Assembly (NCBI GenBank): GCA_947498505.1
Contig: CANMKG010000002.1
Coordinates: 669,251-733,250 of the forward strand
Source: an uncultured Maribacter sp.
GTDB lineage: Bacteria; Bacteroidota; Bacteroidia; Flavobacteriales; Flavobacteriaceae
DNA length: 64,000 bases
Direction: 5' to 3'
The notes under the pieces are model-generated. The model searched no databases. It was not told the DNA's origin and saw nothing but the letters and a program-made list of their open reading frames with translations. Below, in pieces: positions 17,183-25,249 of the stretch (positions within the stretch are counted from its first letter, which is position 1; each line of letters starts with the position of its first letter). Made by a program: the position numbers and the translations under genes.

Positions 17183-18382
17183 ATGAAATTAGGAATTATA
17201 AAGGAACGAAAGAACCCGCCAGATCGTAGAGTGGTGCTTTCTCCAGAAGTTTGTAAAAAAGTACTATCGCGGAACAAAGAGTTGCAAATTGTTGTGGAAT
17301 CATCTGATATCAGGGTTTTTAAAGATGATGAATATGTGGAAAATGGGGTTGAAATAACCAAAAAAATGGAAGAGTGTGATGTATTACTTGGGGTAAAAGA
17401 AGTTCCTATTGATGCTTTAATACCAAATAAAAAGTACTTTTTCTTTTCACACACCATTAAGAAACAAGTTTATAATAAAAAATTGTTACAGGCTGTTCTT
17501 AAAAAAAATATAGAGCTATACGACCATGAAGTAATTACCAATCATAAAGGAGTACGTTTAGTTGCGTTTGGCAGATACGCGGGTATCGTAGGGGCTTATA
17601 ATGGGATTAGAGCTTACGGTTTAAAATATGATTCGTTTAACTTACCAAAGGCAGAAACGCTGCCCAATCAAGAGGTGCTTATTCTTGAATTAAAAAAGGT
17701 TCAATTGCCAAATATTAAAATTATGCTTACCGGAAGAGGTAGAGTTGGTAATGGAGCTCGTGAGATGTTGGATGCTATGAAAATTAAGCGAGTTAACGTA
17801 AAAGAATACTTGTCAGATTCGTTTAAGGAGCCTGTGTATTGTCAGATAGATGCTTCTGAATATAACAAAAGAAAGGACGGTGTTCGAGGAAATAAAGCTG
17901 ACTTTTTTGCTAACCCTCAAGAGTATAAAACAAATTTTACACGTTTTACTAAAGTAACGGATTTTTATATTGCAGGGCATTTTTACGGAGATGGTGCTCC
18001 GTATTTGTTTACTAGAGAAGATGCCAAACACCCTGATTTTAAAATAAAAGTAGTTGCCGATGTTAGCTGTGATATAGATGGCCCTGTTGCCTGTACAATA
18101 CGACCCTCAACAATTGCGGATCCTATTTATGGTTATGACGCTAAAACCGAAAAGGAAGTTAGCTTTAAAAATAAAAATGCAATCGCCGTTATGGCGGTGG
18201 ATAATTTGCCTTGTGAATTACCACGTGATGCAAGTGATGGTTTTGGAGAGGCTTTTGCAAAAAATGTTATCCCTGCCTTTTTTAATGGGGATAAAGATGG
18301 TGTTTTGGAGCGTGCAAGAATGACTAAAAACGGAAAATTAACCAAACGTTATAGTTATTTGCAGGACTATGTAAAAGATTAG
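17183..18382 (+). CDS. Saccharopine-dehydrogenase-like NAD(P) oxidoreductase (AlaDH/PNT family)
   Basis: The N-terminal half (MKLGIIKERKNPPDRRVVLSP, DVLLGVKEVP, FFFSHT, AFGRYAGIVGAYNGIRAYG) follows the alanine-dehydrogenase/transhydrogenase fold and is closest in pattern to LYS1-type saccharopine dehydrogenase. The nucleotide-binding region is marked by KIMLTGRGRVGNGAREML (about 177-194). The C-terminal part includes VVADVSCDIDGPVACTIRPS, a substrate-pocket motif of that family. At 399 residues it is a usual single-domain length. The likely chemistry is reversible oxidative cleavage of a secondary-amine amino acid, but the substrate cannot be told from sequence. It stands alone, convergent with DUF1361. 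The 230-bp gap before it holds only the tmRNA promoter side and AT-rich DNA. Confidence 0.75.
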   Translation: MKLGIIKERKNPPDRRVVLSPEVCKKVLSRNKELQIVVESSDIRVFKDDEYVENGVEITKKMEECDVLLGVKEVPIDALIPNKKYFFFSHTIKKQVYNKKLLQAVLKKNIELYDHEVITNHKGVRLVAFGRYAGIVGAYNGIRAYGLKYDSFNLPKAETLPNQEVLILELKKVQLPNIKIMLTGRGRVGNGAREMLDAMKIKRVNVKEYLSDSFKEPVYCQIDASEYNKRKDGVRGNKADFFANPQEYKTNFTRFTKVTDFYIAGHFYGDGAPYLFTREDAKHPDFKIKVVADVSCDIDGPVACTIRPSTIADPIYGYDAKTEKEVSFKNKNAIAVMAVDNLPCELPRDASDGFGEAFAKNVIPAFFNGDKDGVLERARMTKNGKLTKRYSYLQDYVKD

Positions 18383-18402
18383 AATTCAAAAAGGGTATTG
18401 AA

Positions 18403-19017
18403 TTAAGCAAGCCTTATAGATTGTAATAACCTAAATAATATCCATAACAGACCTCCGAAGGCAAATGTTATTAAAATTCTAGAGTCGTAAACGCTATAAA
18501 CTACTTGGTGAATTAAACTTGTAGGATTGGTTATAACATCCCATGAGTTAAACCTTAAAAATCTACCTAGATATACTCCATAACCCGCCAAAAAACACAC
18601 CTTGCATAAGGTATATGTAGCTACTTTTTTATTGAATTTTTCGGTAATCATTTTGAATATATCCTGCATAGATAAAAGTCCAAGTATTAATCCGTTTATA
18701 GCGAAAACAAATACCAGAAATAAATCGTACCAAGCCATGTTTGAAGCATTATCATGCAGGTGAATTAAATCTGTAATAATGTATGGGCTATTTGGTAAAA
18801 TTAGCAACCAAATAATGAAACCTAGAATGCTCGTTAATTTAGAGGATTGAATATATTCTGATTTTATCATTATTTGGGATATAACGTATGGAAGACCTGC
18901 CAAAAATAGGTTCCATATTAGAAAGGTATAAAAGATTGTGCCAGATAATTTAATGCGGAGTATTAGTAAAATAATAGCAAACCCTATTGAAATTAATAAG
19001 TTAAAATATTTTTTCAT
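18403..19017 (-). CDS. DUF1361 integral membrane protein
   Basis: A 204-residue protein made almost entirely of hydrophobic helices (about six). Family signatures are FLIWNLFLAGLPYV, LPNSPYIITDLIHL and GYGVYLGRFLRFNSWDV. The family has no assigned function. A paralogue with the same three motifs lies at 21470-22123, on the other side of the creD module. The start is 57 bp downstream of creD, with a GC-rich hairpin between them, so its expression may depend on read-through. Confidence 0.85.
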   Translation of the reverse strand: MKKYFNLLISIGFAIILLILRIKLSGTIFYTFLIWNLFLAGLPYVISQIMIKSEYIQSSKLTSILGFIIWLLILPNSPYIITDLIHLHDNASNMAWYDLFLVFVFAINGLILGLLSMQDIFKMITEKFNKKVATYTLCKVCFLAGYGVYLGRFLRFNSWDVITNPTSLIHQVVYSVYDSRILITFAFGGLLWILFRLLQSIRLA

Positions 19018-19030
19018 GTTTTAAAGTTTT

Positions 19031-19062
19031 AATCGGGCGCTATGATAATTAAGCGCCCGATT
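19031..19062 (-). promoter_or_regulatory. Strong GC-rich hairpin between creD and DUF1361
   Basis: AATCGGGCGCT (19031-19041) pairs perfectly with AGCGCCCGATT (19052-19062) around a 10-nt loop. The 11-bp stem stands out in AT-rich DNA. It lies 12 bp past the creD stop and 13 bp before the DUF1361 start. Only a weak T-tract follows on either strand, so it may be an attenuator, an mRNA-stabilising end or a terminator. Confidence 0.55.
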
Positions 19063-19074
19063 TATAGTTAATAG

Positions 19075-20430
19075 TTAAGCGTTTGACCAGTCTATTTTTT
19101 TTGTGGTAAACATTATTATGGCTAGAATTATAAATAACCCAATGCTTCCTACTAATAAAGCATAACTTTCAAGTTGGATTATTACGAAAATAAAAGCGTA
19201 TAAGGCGGCCATTGACCCGAAAATCAAACCTGTAAATTTTCGATTCTTTAAAATTGTTTTGGAGTATAAAGTGATTAATGTGAGTACAGAAATTCCGGCT
19301 ATTAAGTATGCTTGTAGAAAGTTTTGATGTTCAGATATTGAAATTAACAGAGTATAAAACATTACAAGAGATAATCCTATCATTAAATATTGAAAAGGAT
19401 GGATGTTAATTTTACTAATAATTTGGATTAGTAAAAATATTAGTAGTGTTAGTCCTATAATTAAAATGCCGTATTTGCTAGTGCGTTCAGTTTTTTGATA
19501 GTCATCAATAGGTATAATTAAATCTGTACCAAAAGAGTACGCATTTAAATTTGGAAGCTGGTCAAAAAACTGTTGACCAAATTGACGATTGGTTTCAAGT
19601 ATTTTCCATTGCGCCTCGAAACCATTTTTAGATATTTTTTTGGTGTCTGTATCTGGTAAGTAGTTTCCATTAAAGCTAGGGGAGTGCCAGTCAGATTTCA
19701 TTTTAACAATGGTTTCTTTTCCAGTTGGAATAAACTGTAAACTTTTACTTCCATTGATTTTTATCTGCATAGAGAAGGGTTGGTCCTTTTCGTTACTACT
19801 AGAAATGTTTTCAACAAAACCAGTTTCTAAAGTGTTCATTTGAGAAGAATTATTGGAGTTAAATTTGGGTTTCAGTACATGTTTTTTATTGTTAAGCTCA
19901 ATTGCAATTTGATTTTGAATCCCTTTAAGGTTTGTGGTTTTAAACATAACAGTAGCTTTTTTCCAAAGAATATCCTCCTCTGGAATTTCTTTAGAAGAAA
20001 AATCAAATTCAGAAAAACTCCCGTTGATATTAATATCGGTTGAATAAACCACGGATTCGTAAATGCCACGTTCTAAGGGCTTGGTTTGTACGTTGGCATT
20101 TATATTTAAGTCTTCAGGAAAGAAATATGCAGTGTGCATTATTTCTTTGTAATTACTAAGTACAGTAGTGGTATTTGGAATCACAGTTTTTTCCTCTACA
20201 TAAGTTTTGTACGGAACTTTAATTATAGGTCCATATAGAGATACTTCATTTCCCCATTTACTGTTAATCTCATTAATTACATCAGTTTGTCTGAAACCTC
20301 TTTCTCTAATAAGGTCTTTTACAAGGCCGAGAGGCATTAAAAGGATAATAAAAATAAACCCTACTGTGAGCATTTTTGCTGAAATAGATGTTTTAAACCA
20401 ATTCCCTATTCTTTGTTTTTTTGTTTCCAT
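19075..20430 (-). CDS. creD: CreD-family inner membrane protein
   Basis: The protein has one N-terminal membrane helix (SAKMLTVGFIFIILLMPLGLV) followed by the hallmark RERGFRQTDVINEINSKWG. A large extracytoplasmic beta-rich region runs to about residue 300 (FEAQWKILETNRQFGQQF), and then there are five or six helices with YLMIGLSLVMFYTLLISISEH. These are the recognised features of CreD, linked in enterobacteria to envelope integrity and beta-lactam response. In Bacteroidota creD is not tied to CreBC. Here a small winged-helix regulator and a membrane protein precede it, suggesting a local regulatory unit. At 451 residues it is full length. Confidence 0.9.
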   Translation of the reverse strand: METKKQRIGNWFKTSISAKMLTVGFIFIILLMPLGLVKDLIRERGFRQTDVINEINSKWGNEVSLYGPIIKVPYKTYVEEKTVIPNTTTVLSNYKEIMHTAYFFPEDLNINANVQTKPLERGIYESVVYSTDININGSFSEFDFSSKEIPEEDILWKKATVMFKTTNLKGIQNQIAIELNNKKHVLKPKFNSNNSSQMNTLETGFVENISSSNEKDQPFSMQIKINGSKSLQFIPTGKETIVKMKSDWHSPSFNGNYLPDTDTKKISKNGFEAQWKILETNRQFGQQFFDQLPNLNAYSFGTDLIIPIDDYQKTERTSKYGILIIGLTLLIFLLIQIISKINIHPFQYLMIGLSLVMFYTLLISISEHQNFLQAYLIAGISVLTLITLYSKTILKNRKFTGLIFGSMAALYAFIFVIIQLESYALLVGSIGLFIILAIIMFTTKKIDWSNA

Positions 20431-20481
20431 ATTTGTGATTTTAAAGTACTTTGTATTTCAAAGTTAATTGACAAAAAAATA

Positions 20482-20772
20482 TTATTGTTTAATTAGATTT
20501 TCTAGCGCCTCAATGTGTTTTTTAAAAGCATTTTTGCCTAAAGGAGTTATCGTATACCTAGTATTTGGTTTTTTGCCGATAAAAGATTTTTCAATTTTAA
20601 TATAATCAGCTTTTTCTAACGTCTTGGAATGACTTGCCAGATTACCATCTGTGACATCTAAGAGTTCTTTTAATCCATTAAAATCAACAAACTCATTTAC
20701 CATAAGAATAGACATGATGCCAAGACGAATGCGATGGTCAAAAAGTTTATTTATGTTGTCTATAAGACCCAT
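20482..20772 (-). CDS. Small winged-helix transcriptional regulator upstream of creD
   Basis: A 96-residue, single-domain winged-helix protein: FDHRIRLGIMSILMVNEFVDF, then the helix-turn-helix LKELLDVTDGNLASHSKTLEKADYI and the wing FIGKKPNTRYTITPLGKNAF. The arrangement matches the MarR/ArsR-like regulators commonly placed before creD in Bacteroidota. Its start overlaps the stop of the preceding membrane-protein gene by one base (TAATG), so the two are translationally coupled. It probably represses or activates its own operon; the ligand is unknown. Confidence 0.85.
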   Translation of the reverse strand: MGLIDNINKLFDHRIRLGIMSILMVNEFVDFNGLKELLDVTDGNLASHSKTLEKADYIKIEKSFIGKKPNTRYTITPLGKNAFKKHIEALENLIKQ

Positions 20773-21380
20773 TATTTTTTTTCTTCAGAAAAGTAAATTA
20801 AACTACCGTAAATAATATGCAATATACCAAAACCAATAATCCAAAACCATATACCATATCCAGGTAAAGCGGCGCAAACAAGCCCAAGAATGATTTCCAC
20901 GTAACCCAAATACTTTACGTTTCCAAGGGTGAATTTGGAGGCATTTACTAATGCTAAGCCATAAAAAATAAGCATTAACGATGCTGTAAGTCCATAATGT
21001 TGACTGCTTAATTTTATTATGATATATATACCACCAGTAATTAAGGGCACTAAAAAGCTTGTTAACAGTTTTCTGGTTGTCGCATCCCAAATTTTTTCAC
21101 CATTTCTTTTAGCTTTTTTCGTTGTAATTATAAAAGCTGTAATAACACTTAATGACGCAACTATTATAAGCGTTAAAACTATGAATTTAAAATTCCAACT
21201 ATGCAGTGTTACATATTCACCTTGAGTTGGTGTAAGATAAAAATATGCGATAAATGCTCCTAGAGTAGCGTATATACCAGCCATTATTCCTGAAAGTCCA
21301 CTCAAAGAAATAAATCTAGAGGAACGATTCATTAAATTTTTAATTTCTGATAAATCTTCAAGGTATTTTTGTGATTCCAT
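20772..21380 (-). CDS. Hypothetical six-helix membrane protein of the creD module
   Basis: The 202 residues begin with a short soluble helix (YLEDLSEIKNLMNRSSRFI), followed by hydrophobic helices (SGIMAGIYATLGAFIAYF, LTLIIVASLSVITAFII, YGLALVNASKF, LPGYGIWFWIIGFGILHIIYG). It is the first gene of the module, translationally coupled to the winged-helix regulator. Such a membrane partner could act as a signal input that sequesters the regulator, but that is inference from linkage. I do not recognise a named family. Confidence 0.7.
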   Translation of the reverse strand: MESQKYLEDLSEIKNLMNRSSRFISLSGLSGIMAGIYATLGAFIAYFYLTPTQGEYVTLHSWNFKFIVLTLIIVASLSVITAFIITTKKAKRNGEKIWDATTRKLLTSFLVPLITGGIYIIIKLSSQHYGLTASLMLIFYGLALVNASKFTLGNVKYLGYVEIILGLVCAALPGYGIWFWIIGFGILHIIYGSLIYFSEEKK

Positions 21381-21469
21381 AGTAAAGTACTTTGAAATTC
21401 AAAGTTATTAAAAAATCAATACAGAAATGTTATTTTTTTCCTAAAATGAAAATAACAGTGAGTAATATT

Positions 21470-22123
21470 CTAGGAAGTTTTGTCTGGTTGGTGTAGCAGA
21501 GGTTGTAATATTAAAAAAGAAACCCACATAAAGCAACCAAATCCAATTGTCCATAGCCACGCCTCCCATAGAAAAAGACATTTGTACAGACAGTAAACTA
21601 ACGTTTTGGGTCGAGCAACGATATCCCATGAGTTAAACCGTAAAAACCTCCCAATGAAAATTCCGTATCCACTTAAAACACATACCACTAATAATGTGAT
21701 TCGTGCTATGTTTGAATTGAATCTTTGTGTAATAGAATAATGCATGTCTATCATTGACAAAGCACCTAAAAGTACACCGTTTAAAGCAAAAACAAATAAT
21801 AAAAATAGGTCTACCCACATAGTGGAGATACCTGTTTCTAAATGAATAAAATCGGTAATGATGTATGGGCTGTTTGGAAGAAAAACCAGCCATAATCCAA
21901 AAAGGATGTATGATATTACATTAGACGAGGATATTTTTTCATTGTAACGTATGAGCCTAGAGATTACAAAGGGTAAAAAAGCCAAAAATAAATTCCATAG
22001 TAAAAAGGTGAAAAATATAGTTTGAGTTGTAACCATTCTATATATTAACACTATTACTCCCAATGCTGTTAACAGCAGTAAGGGCCTATGACTAGGGCTA
22101 ATATTAAACGAAGTAGGTTTCAT
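21470..22123 (-). CDS. DUF1361 integral membrane protein (second copy)
   Basis: A 217-residue membrane protein with FLLWNLFLAFLPFV, LPNSPYIITDFIHLETG and GYGIFIGRFLRFNSWDI, the same motifs and order as the copy at 18403-19017. The two are clearly paralogues that flank the creD module. The C-terminal sixth helix differs (FLWEAWLWTIGFGCFMWVSF). The function of DUF1361 is unknown. No obvious promoter was seen. Confidence 0.85.
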   Translation of the reverse strand: MKPTSFNISPSHRPLLLLTALGVIVLIYRMVTTQTIFFTFLLWNLFLAFLPFVISRLIRYNEKISSSNVISYILFGLWLVFLPNSPYIITDFIHLETGISTMWVDLFLLFVFALNGVLLGALSMIDMHYSITQRFNSNIARITLLVVCVLSGYGIFIGRFLRFNSWDIVARPKTLVYCLYKCLFLWEAWLWTIGFGCFMWVSFLILQPLLHQPDKTS

Positions 22124-22199
22124 AAACGTTATTCACTTGGGATGATTTTTATAACGCTCATTTTGGGGATTATATTGTGGGAAAAAACTTAAATCGATG

Positions 22200-24185
22200 C
22201 TATTCTTTTTTAAGAACAATTAGTGAGTTATTTTGTATTTCGGTGACATGTTTAAATAGCTCTTTTATCCCAATATAGTTTTCCGAGGGAATGTGAGTTT
22301 GACTTAGATTAAGTTTAAAGCTTAAATCTATTACATTGCCTTTTTGATTTGCCAAAAATTTCAATGAAGCGGACTTATCACTGAGTTGTATCATTTTTTG
22401 TTTAGGAAGATCATGAATAGTATAACCTTCAGGGATTAACATGTTTACGGAGTAGGAGTAACTTCTTTTAAATCCAAAATCTACTGGAAAATTTCGCTCT
22501 TTGCTCAAGAAAGGATTTTTCTCAAAAAAAGTGATAAAAAAAGGATTTAAATATACCATTTTACCTTCTAAAATATTTTCAACTTCAAAAGTAATTAGTT
22601 CACTAGTTTTTTCTGAAGAGCTATTCTTCTCATTAAATGTATAATCCGTAATGTAAAAATCTCCTTTTACAGATTCTTCCATTTTATCTAGATAGTCTTC
22701 TTCTGAAAGTTCTTTTTTTTCTTGATGAACATTAAATGCGTTGTAACCCAAATTTATTAACCTAAATGCACCTTTAGCTCTTTTTTCTGCAATGTCAAAT
22801 TTTACCTGACCGCGCACTCTTTGTACACCTTCATAACTAGGAACAATGTTTTGCCAATAGCTATCTTTTTTAAAATCCATAACTCTACCATAATAGTTTA
22901 AAGCTCTATATGGTAGTGCTCCAAATGCTAGATAATTTTCTGTTGCGTCTAACAAGTAATCTTTCCCATTAATAGTGGTCTTTGCAAGAATGTAATTAAA
23001 ATCAGTCATTACCGGATGATTCTGTTTGGGTAGACCATTTTTTCTAGTAGAAACCAGCATCATATTAGTTTTTATTCCGGCAGCGTTTAAAAGGTTGATT
23101 AATGACATGTTTATTTCCCATGCATTACCTTTTTTAGTGTTGAAAGCATCCTTTACTCTTGCCTTTCCATAGGAAGAGTATTTTCCATTCCACGTGTAGT
23201 GATTCTGTATGAATTTATATATTGATTGTGCTTTTTCAAGGTTGTCTTTTGCATTATTTAGTAAGCTATCAGGAACATTTTTTTCAAAGAAATTTTTCTT
23301 TGTGAGTTGACGACCAAAGTCTTTGTCAGATTTAAACTCTCTATCAACCGCTTCCCATGATTTAGTATATTTTTTATTTAAACCATCTAATCTCCTGTGT
23401 TCAGATAATTCAAATTCTATTTTAGAAATATAATTTGAAGGGGCTAACATAAATTCTTCTTTCTCATTAAAAGCAGGAACATCCTTCATTGCGTACTTTA
23501 AAACTTCACAATCCGCAGGATTAGGATACCCTTGAACATAAAAACATTGTTTTTCTATTGAAGCATCATTAGTTGCTAAAGGTAAAGTTCCTTTTAGTGT
23601 TCTGTTATAAATATAATTTCCAGGTATTTTAGCATTAAATTCACTATAGATTTTTGGAATACTACCCTGGAATTCCCAACCATTTAAATTAAAAAGATAT
23701 GGAGAAATAATTTTATATTGATACTCTAAAATACTTCCTTCCTTAATGTTAGGAAAGGTAAAGGTTTTTTCATTCCAACGTTCGTTTATGTCTTTCGTGT
23801 AAATTTTAGATTGTTGAAGGTTCATTTTTTCGCCTTCATTATGCGTTATAGCTTTAATATCCTTAACATGTTCACTAGAATCATCATTATGATAGTAGTA
23901 GATAGAAATGGTACCTTCATCAAATCCTTTTTTATCTAAAATCTTAATTTTTGCGTGATATTTTTTAACTAGCCTTATATACCCATTAATTACTTCAAAG
24001 TAATTTTCTCCTCTTTCATATAATACTACCGCGTTGGCGGTACTATCTTTATCATAGGTGGTTAAATTTTTTTCAGCAAGCAAAAGTTCTCCAAAGGGGT
24101 GACCTTTTGACCTTTTTGACGCTTGAGAAAATAAATTGGAAGATAGAAATGTAAATAAAACGCAAGTTAGTAAGTATCGAATCAT
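22200..24185 (-). CDS. Exported DUF3857 and transglutaminase-like domain protein
   Basis: After a signal peptide (MIRYLLTCVLFTFLSSNLFSQ) comes a DUF3857 region (AVVLYERGENYFEVINGYIRL, IKEGSILEYQYKIISPY). A transglutaminase-like core at about 310-410 follows (AQSIYKFIQNHYTWNGKYS, GNAWEINMSLINLLNAAGIKTNMMLVSTRKNG, DYLLDATENYLAFGALP). The usual catalytic Cys position in this core is occupied by W/E in the GNAWEIN motif, so the domain may be a non-enzymatic transglutaminase fold. The C-terminal ~200 residues are beta-rich. It lies 13 bp downstream of kdsA, hinting at co-transcription. Such proteins are widespread in Bacteroidota with unclear roles. Confidence 0.82.
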   Translation of the reverse strand: MIRYLLTCVLFTFLSSNLFSQASKRSKGHPFGELLLAEKNLTTYDKDSTANAVVLYERGENYFEVINGYIRLVKKYHAKIKILDKKGFDEGTISIYYYHNDDSSEHVKDIKAITHNEGEKMNLQQSKIYTKDINERWNEKTFTFPNIKEGSILEYQYKIISPYLFNLNGWEFQGSIPKIYSEFNAKIPGNYIYNRTLKGTLPLATNDASIEKQCFYVQGYPNPADCEVLKYAMKDVPAFNEKEEFMLAPSNYISKIEFELSEHRRLDGLNKKYTKSWEAVDREFKSDKDFGRQLTKKNFFEKNVPDSLLNNAKDNLEKAQSIYKFIQNHYTWNGKYSSYGKARVKDAFNTKKGNAWEINMSLINLLNAAGIKTNMMLVSTRKNGLPKQNHPVMTDFNYILAKTTINGKDYLLDATENYLAFGALPYRALNYYGRVMDFKKDSYWQNIVPSYEGVQRVRGQVKFDIAEKRAKGAFRLINLGYNAFNVHQEKKELSEEDYLDKMEESVKGDFYITDYTFNEKNSSSEKTSELITFEVENILEGKMVYLNPFFITFFEKNPFLSKERNFPVDFGFKRSYSYSVNMLIPEGYTIHDLPKQKMIQLSDKSASLKFLANQKGNVIDLSFKLNLSQTHIPSENYIGIKELFKHVTEIQNNSLIVLKKE

Positions 24186-24198
24186 TCAAAAAGTTTTG

Positions 24199-25020
24199 CT
24201 ACTGAAGTTGGTTAACTGTTTTTTTGATAGCAACTAAGTTAGTTAATAAATTTCGAAGATAATCTAAATGTAGCATATTTGCGCCATCACTTTTTGCGTT
24301 AGACGGGTCAAAGTGAGTTTCAATAAATATACCATCAGCTCCAGTTACGATTCCTGCTCTGGCTATGGTTTCAATCATATCAGGTCTTCCACCAGTTACT
24401 CCAGAAGACTGGTTGGGTTGTTGTAGTGAATGTGTAACATCTAAAACAACGGGCGCAAACTGTTTCATGGTTGGAATTCCTCTAAAATCAACAACCATAT
24501 CTTGATACCCAAACATGGTACCTCTATCGGTTACCATTACTTGCTCGCTACCAGAATCGGTAACTTTTGTAACCGCGTGCTGCATACTTTCAGGGCTCAT
24601 AAACTGTCCCTTTTTAAGGTTTACAACTTTTCCTGTTTTAGCAGCCGCTACTACTAAATCCGTCTGACGAACTAAAAAAGCAGGTATTTGTAAAACATCT
24701 ACATATTCAGCAGCCATAGCAGCATCAGATACTTCATGAATATCAGTTACCGTTGGGACATTAAATGTTTCAGAAACTTTTCGCAATATTTTTAATGCCT
24801 TTTCATTTCCAATCCCAGTAAAAGAATCAACACGACTTCGGTTTGCTTTTTTAAAACTTCCTTTAAATACGTATGGAATTTTTAATTCATCGGTAATAGC
24901 AACGATTTTTTCCGCAATACGTAGTGCCATATCCTCGCCCTCAATAGCGCATGGACCAGATAGTAAAAAAAAGTTATCGTTTTCGGTATGTTTTAGGTGA
25001 GGAATTTTATCTAATTGCAT
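24199..25020 (-). CDS. kdsA: 3-deoxy-8-phosphooctulonate (KDO-8-P) synthase
   Basis: It condenses arabinose-5-phosphate with phosphoenolpyruvate to form KDO-8-phosphate for lipopolysaccharide core synthesis in the cytoplasm. The 273 residues carry family motifs LLSGPCAIEGEDMALRIA, FKGSFKKANRSRVDSFTG, TDIHEVSDAA, LKKGQFMSPESM, MVTDRGTMFGYQDMVVDFRG and VLDVTHSLQQPNQSSGVTGG. A -7-like box (TATCTTTG on the minus strand, 25035-25042) lies about 15 bp before the start. It probably drives the downstream DUF3857 gene as well. Confidence 0.96.
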   Translation of the reverse strand: MQLDKIPHLKHTENDNFFLLSGPCAIEGEDMALRIAEKIVAITDELKIPYVFKGSFKKANRSRVDSFTGIGNEKALKILRKVSETFNVPTVTDIHEVSDAAMAAEYVDVLQIPAFLVRQTDLVVAAAKTGKVVNLKKGQFMSPESMQHAVTKVTDSGSEQVMVTDRGTMFGYQDMVVDFRGIPTMKQFAPVVLDVTHSLQQPNQSSGVTGGRPDMIETIARAGIVTGADGIFIETHFDPSNAKSDGANMLHLDYLRNLLTNLVAIKKTVNQLQ

Positions 25021-25171
25021 GAAAATATTTTTTGCAAAGATACAATTTAAGATGTGTGGATAAATAAGCTTTTATTAAGGGAAAAAGTAAGTTAAAGAGC
25101 CTTTTGCGATGCCAGTTGTCTTCAAAATATTTAAAAGCTTAATAATCAGTAATATAAAATTAACAGAACTA

Positions 25172-25204
25172 TTTGTTCGCATAGGTAAAATAGAAGTATC
25201 TTTG
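25172..25204 (+). promoter_or_regulatory. Bacteroidota-type promoter of typA
   Basis: TTTG at 25172-25175 and TATCTTTG at 25197-25204 are separated by 21 bp, matching the Bacteroidota -33/-7 consensus (TTTG, 19-21 nt, TAnnTTTG). The start codon is 46 bp further on. The rest of the 229-bp gap between kdsA and typA shows nothing else clear. Confidence 0.65.
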
Positions 25205-25249
25205 CACGCTTAAAATAGCAAACAATTGTTATCAAATTAAATTAAAGAT

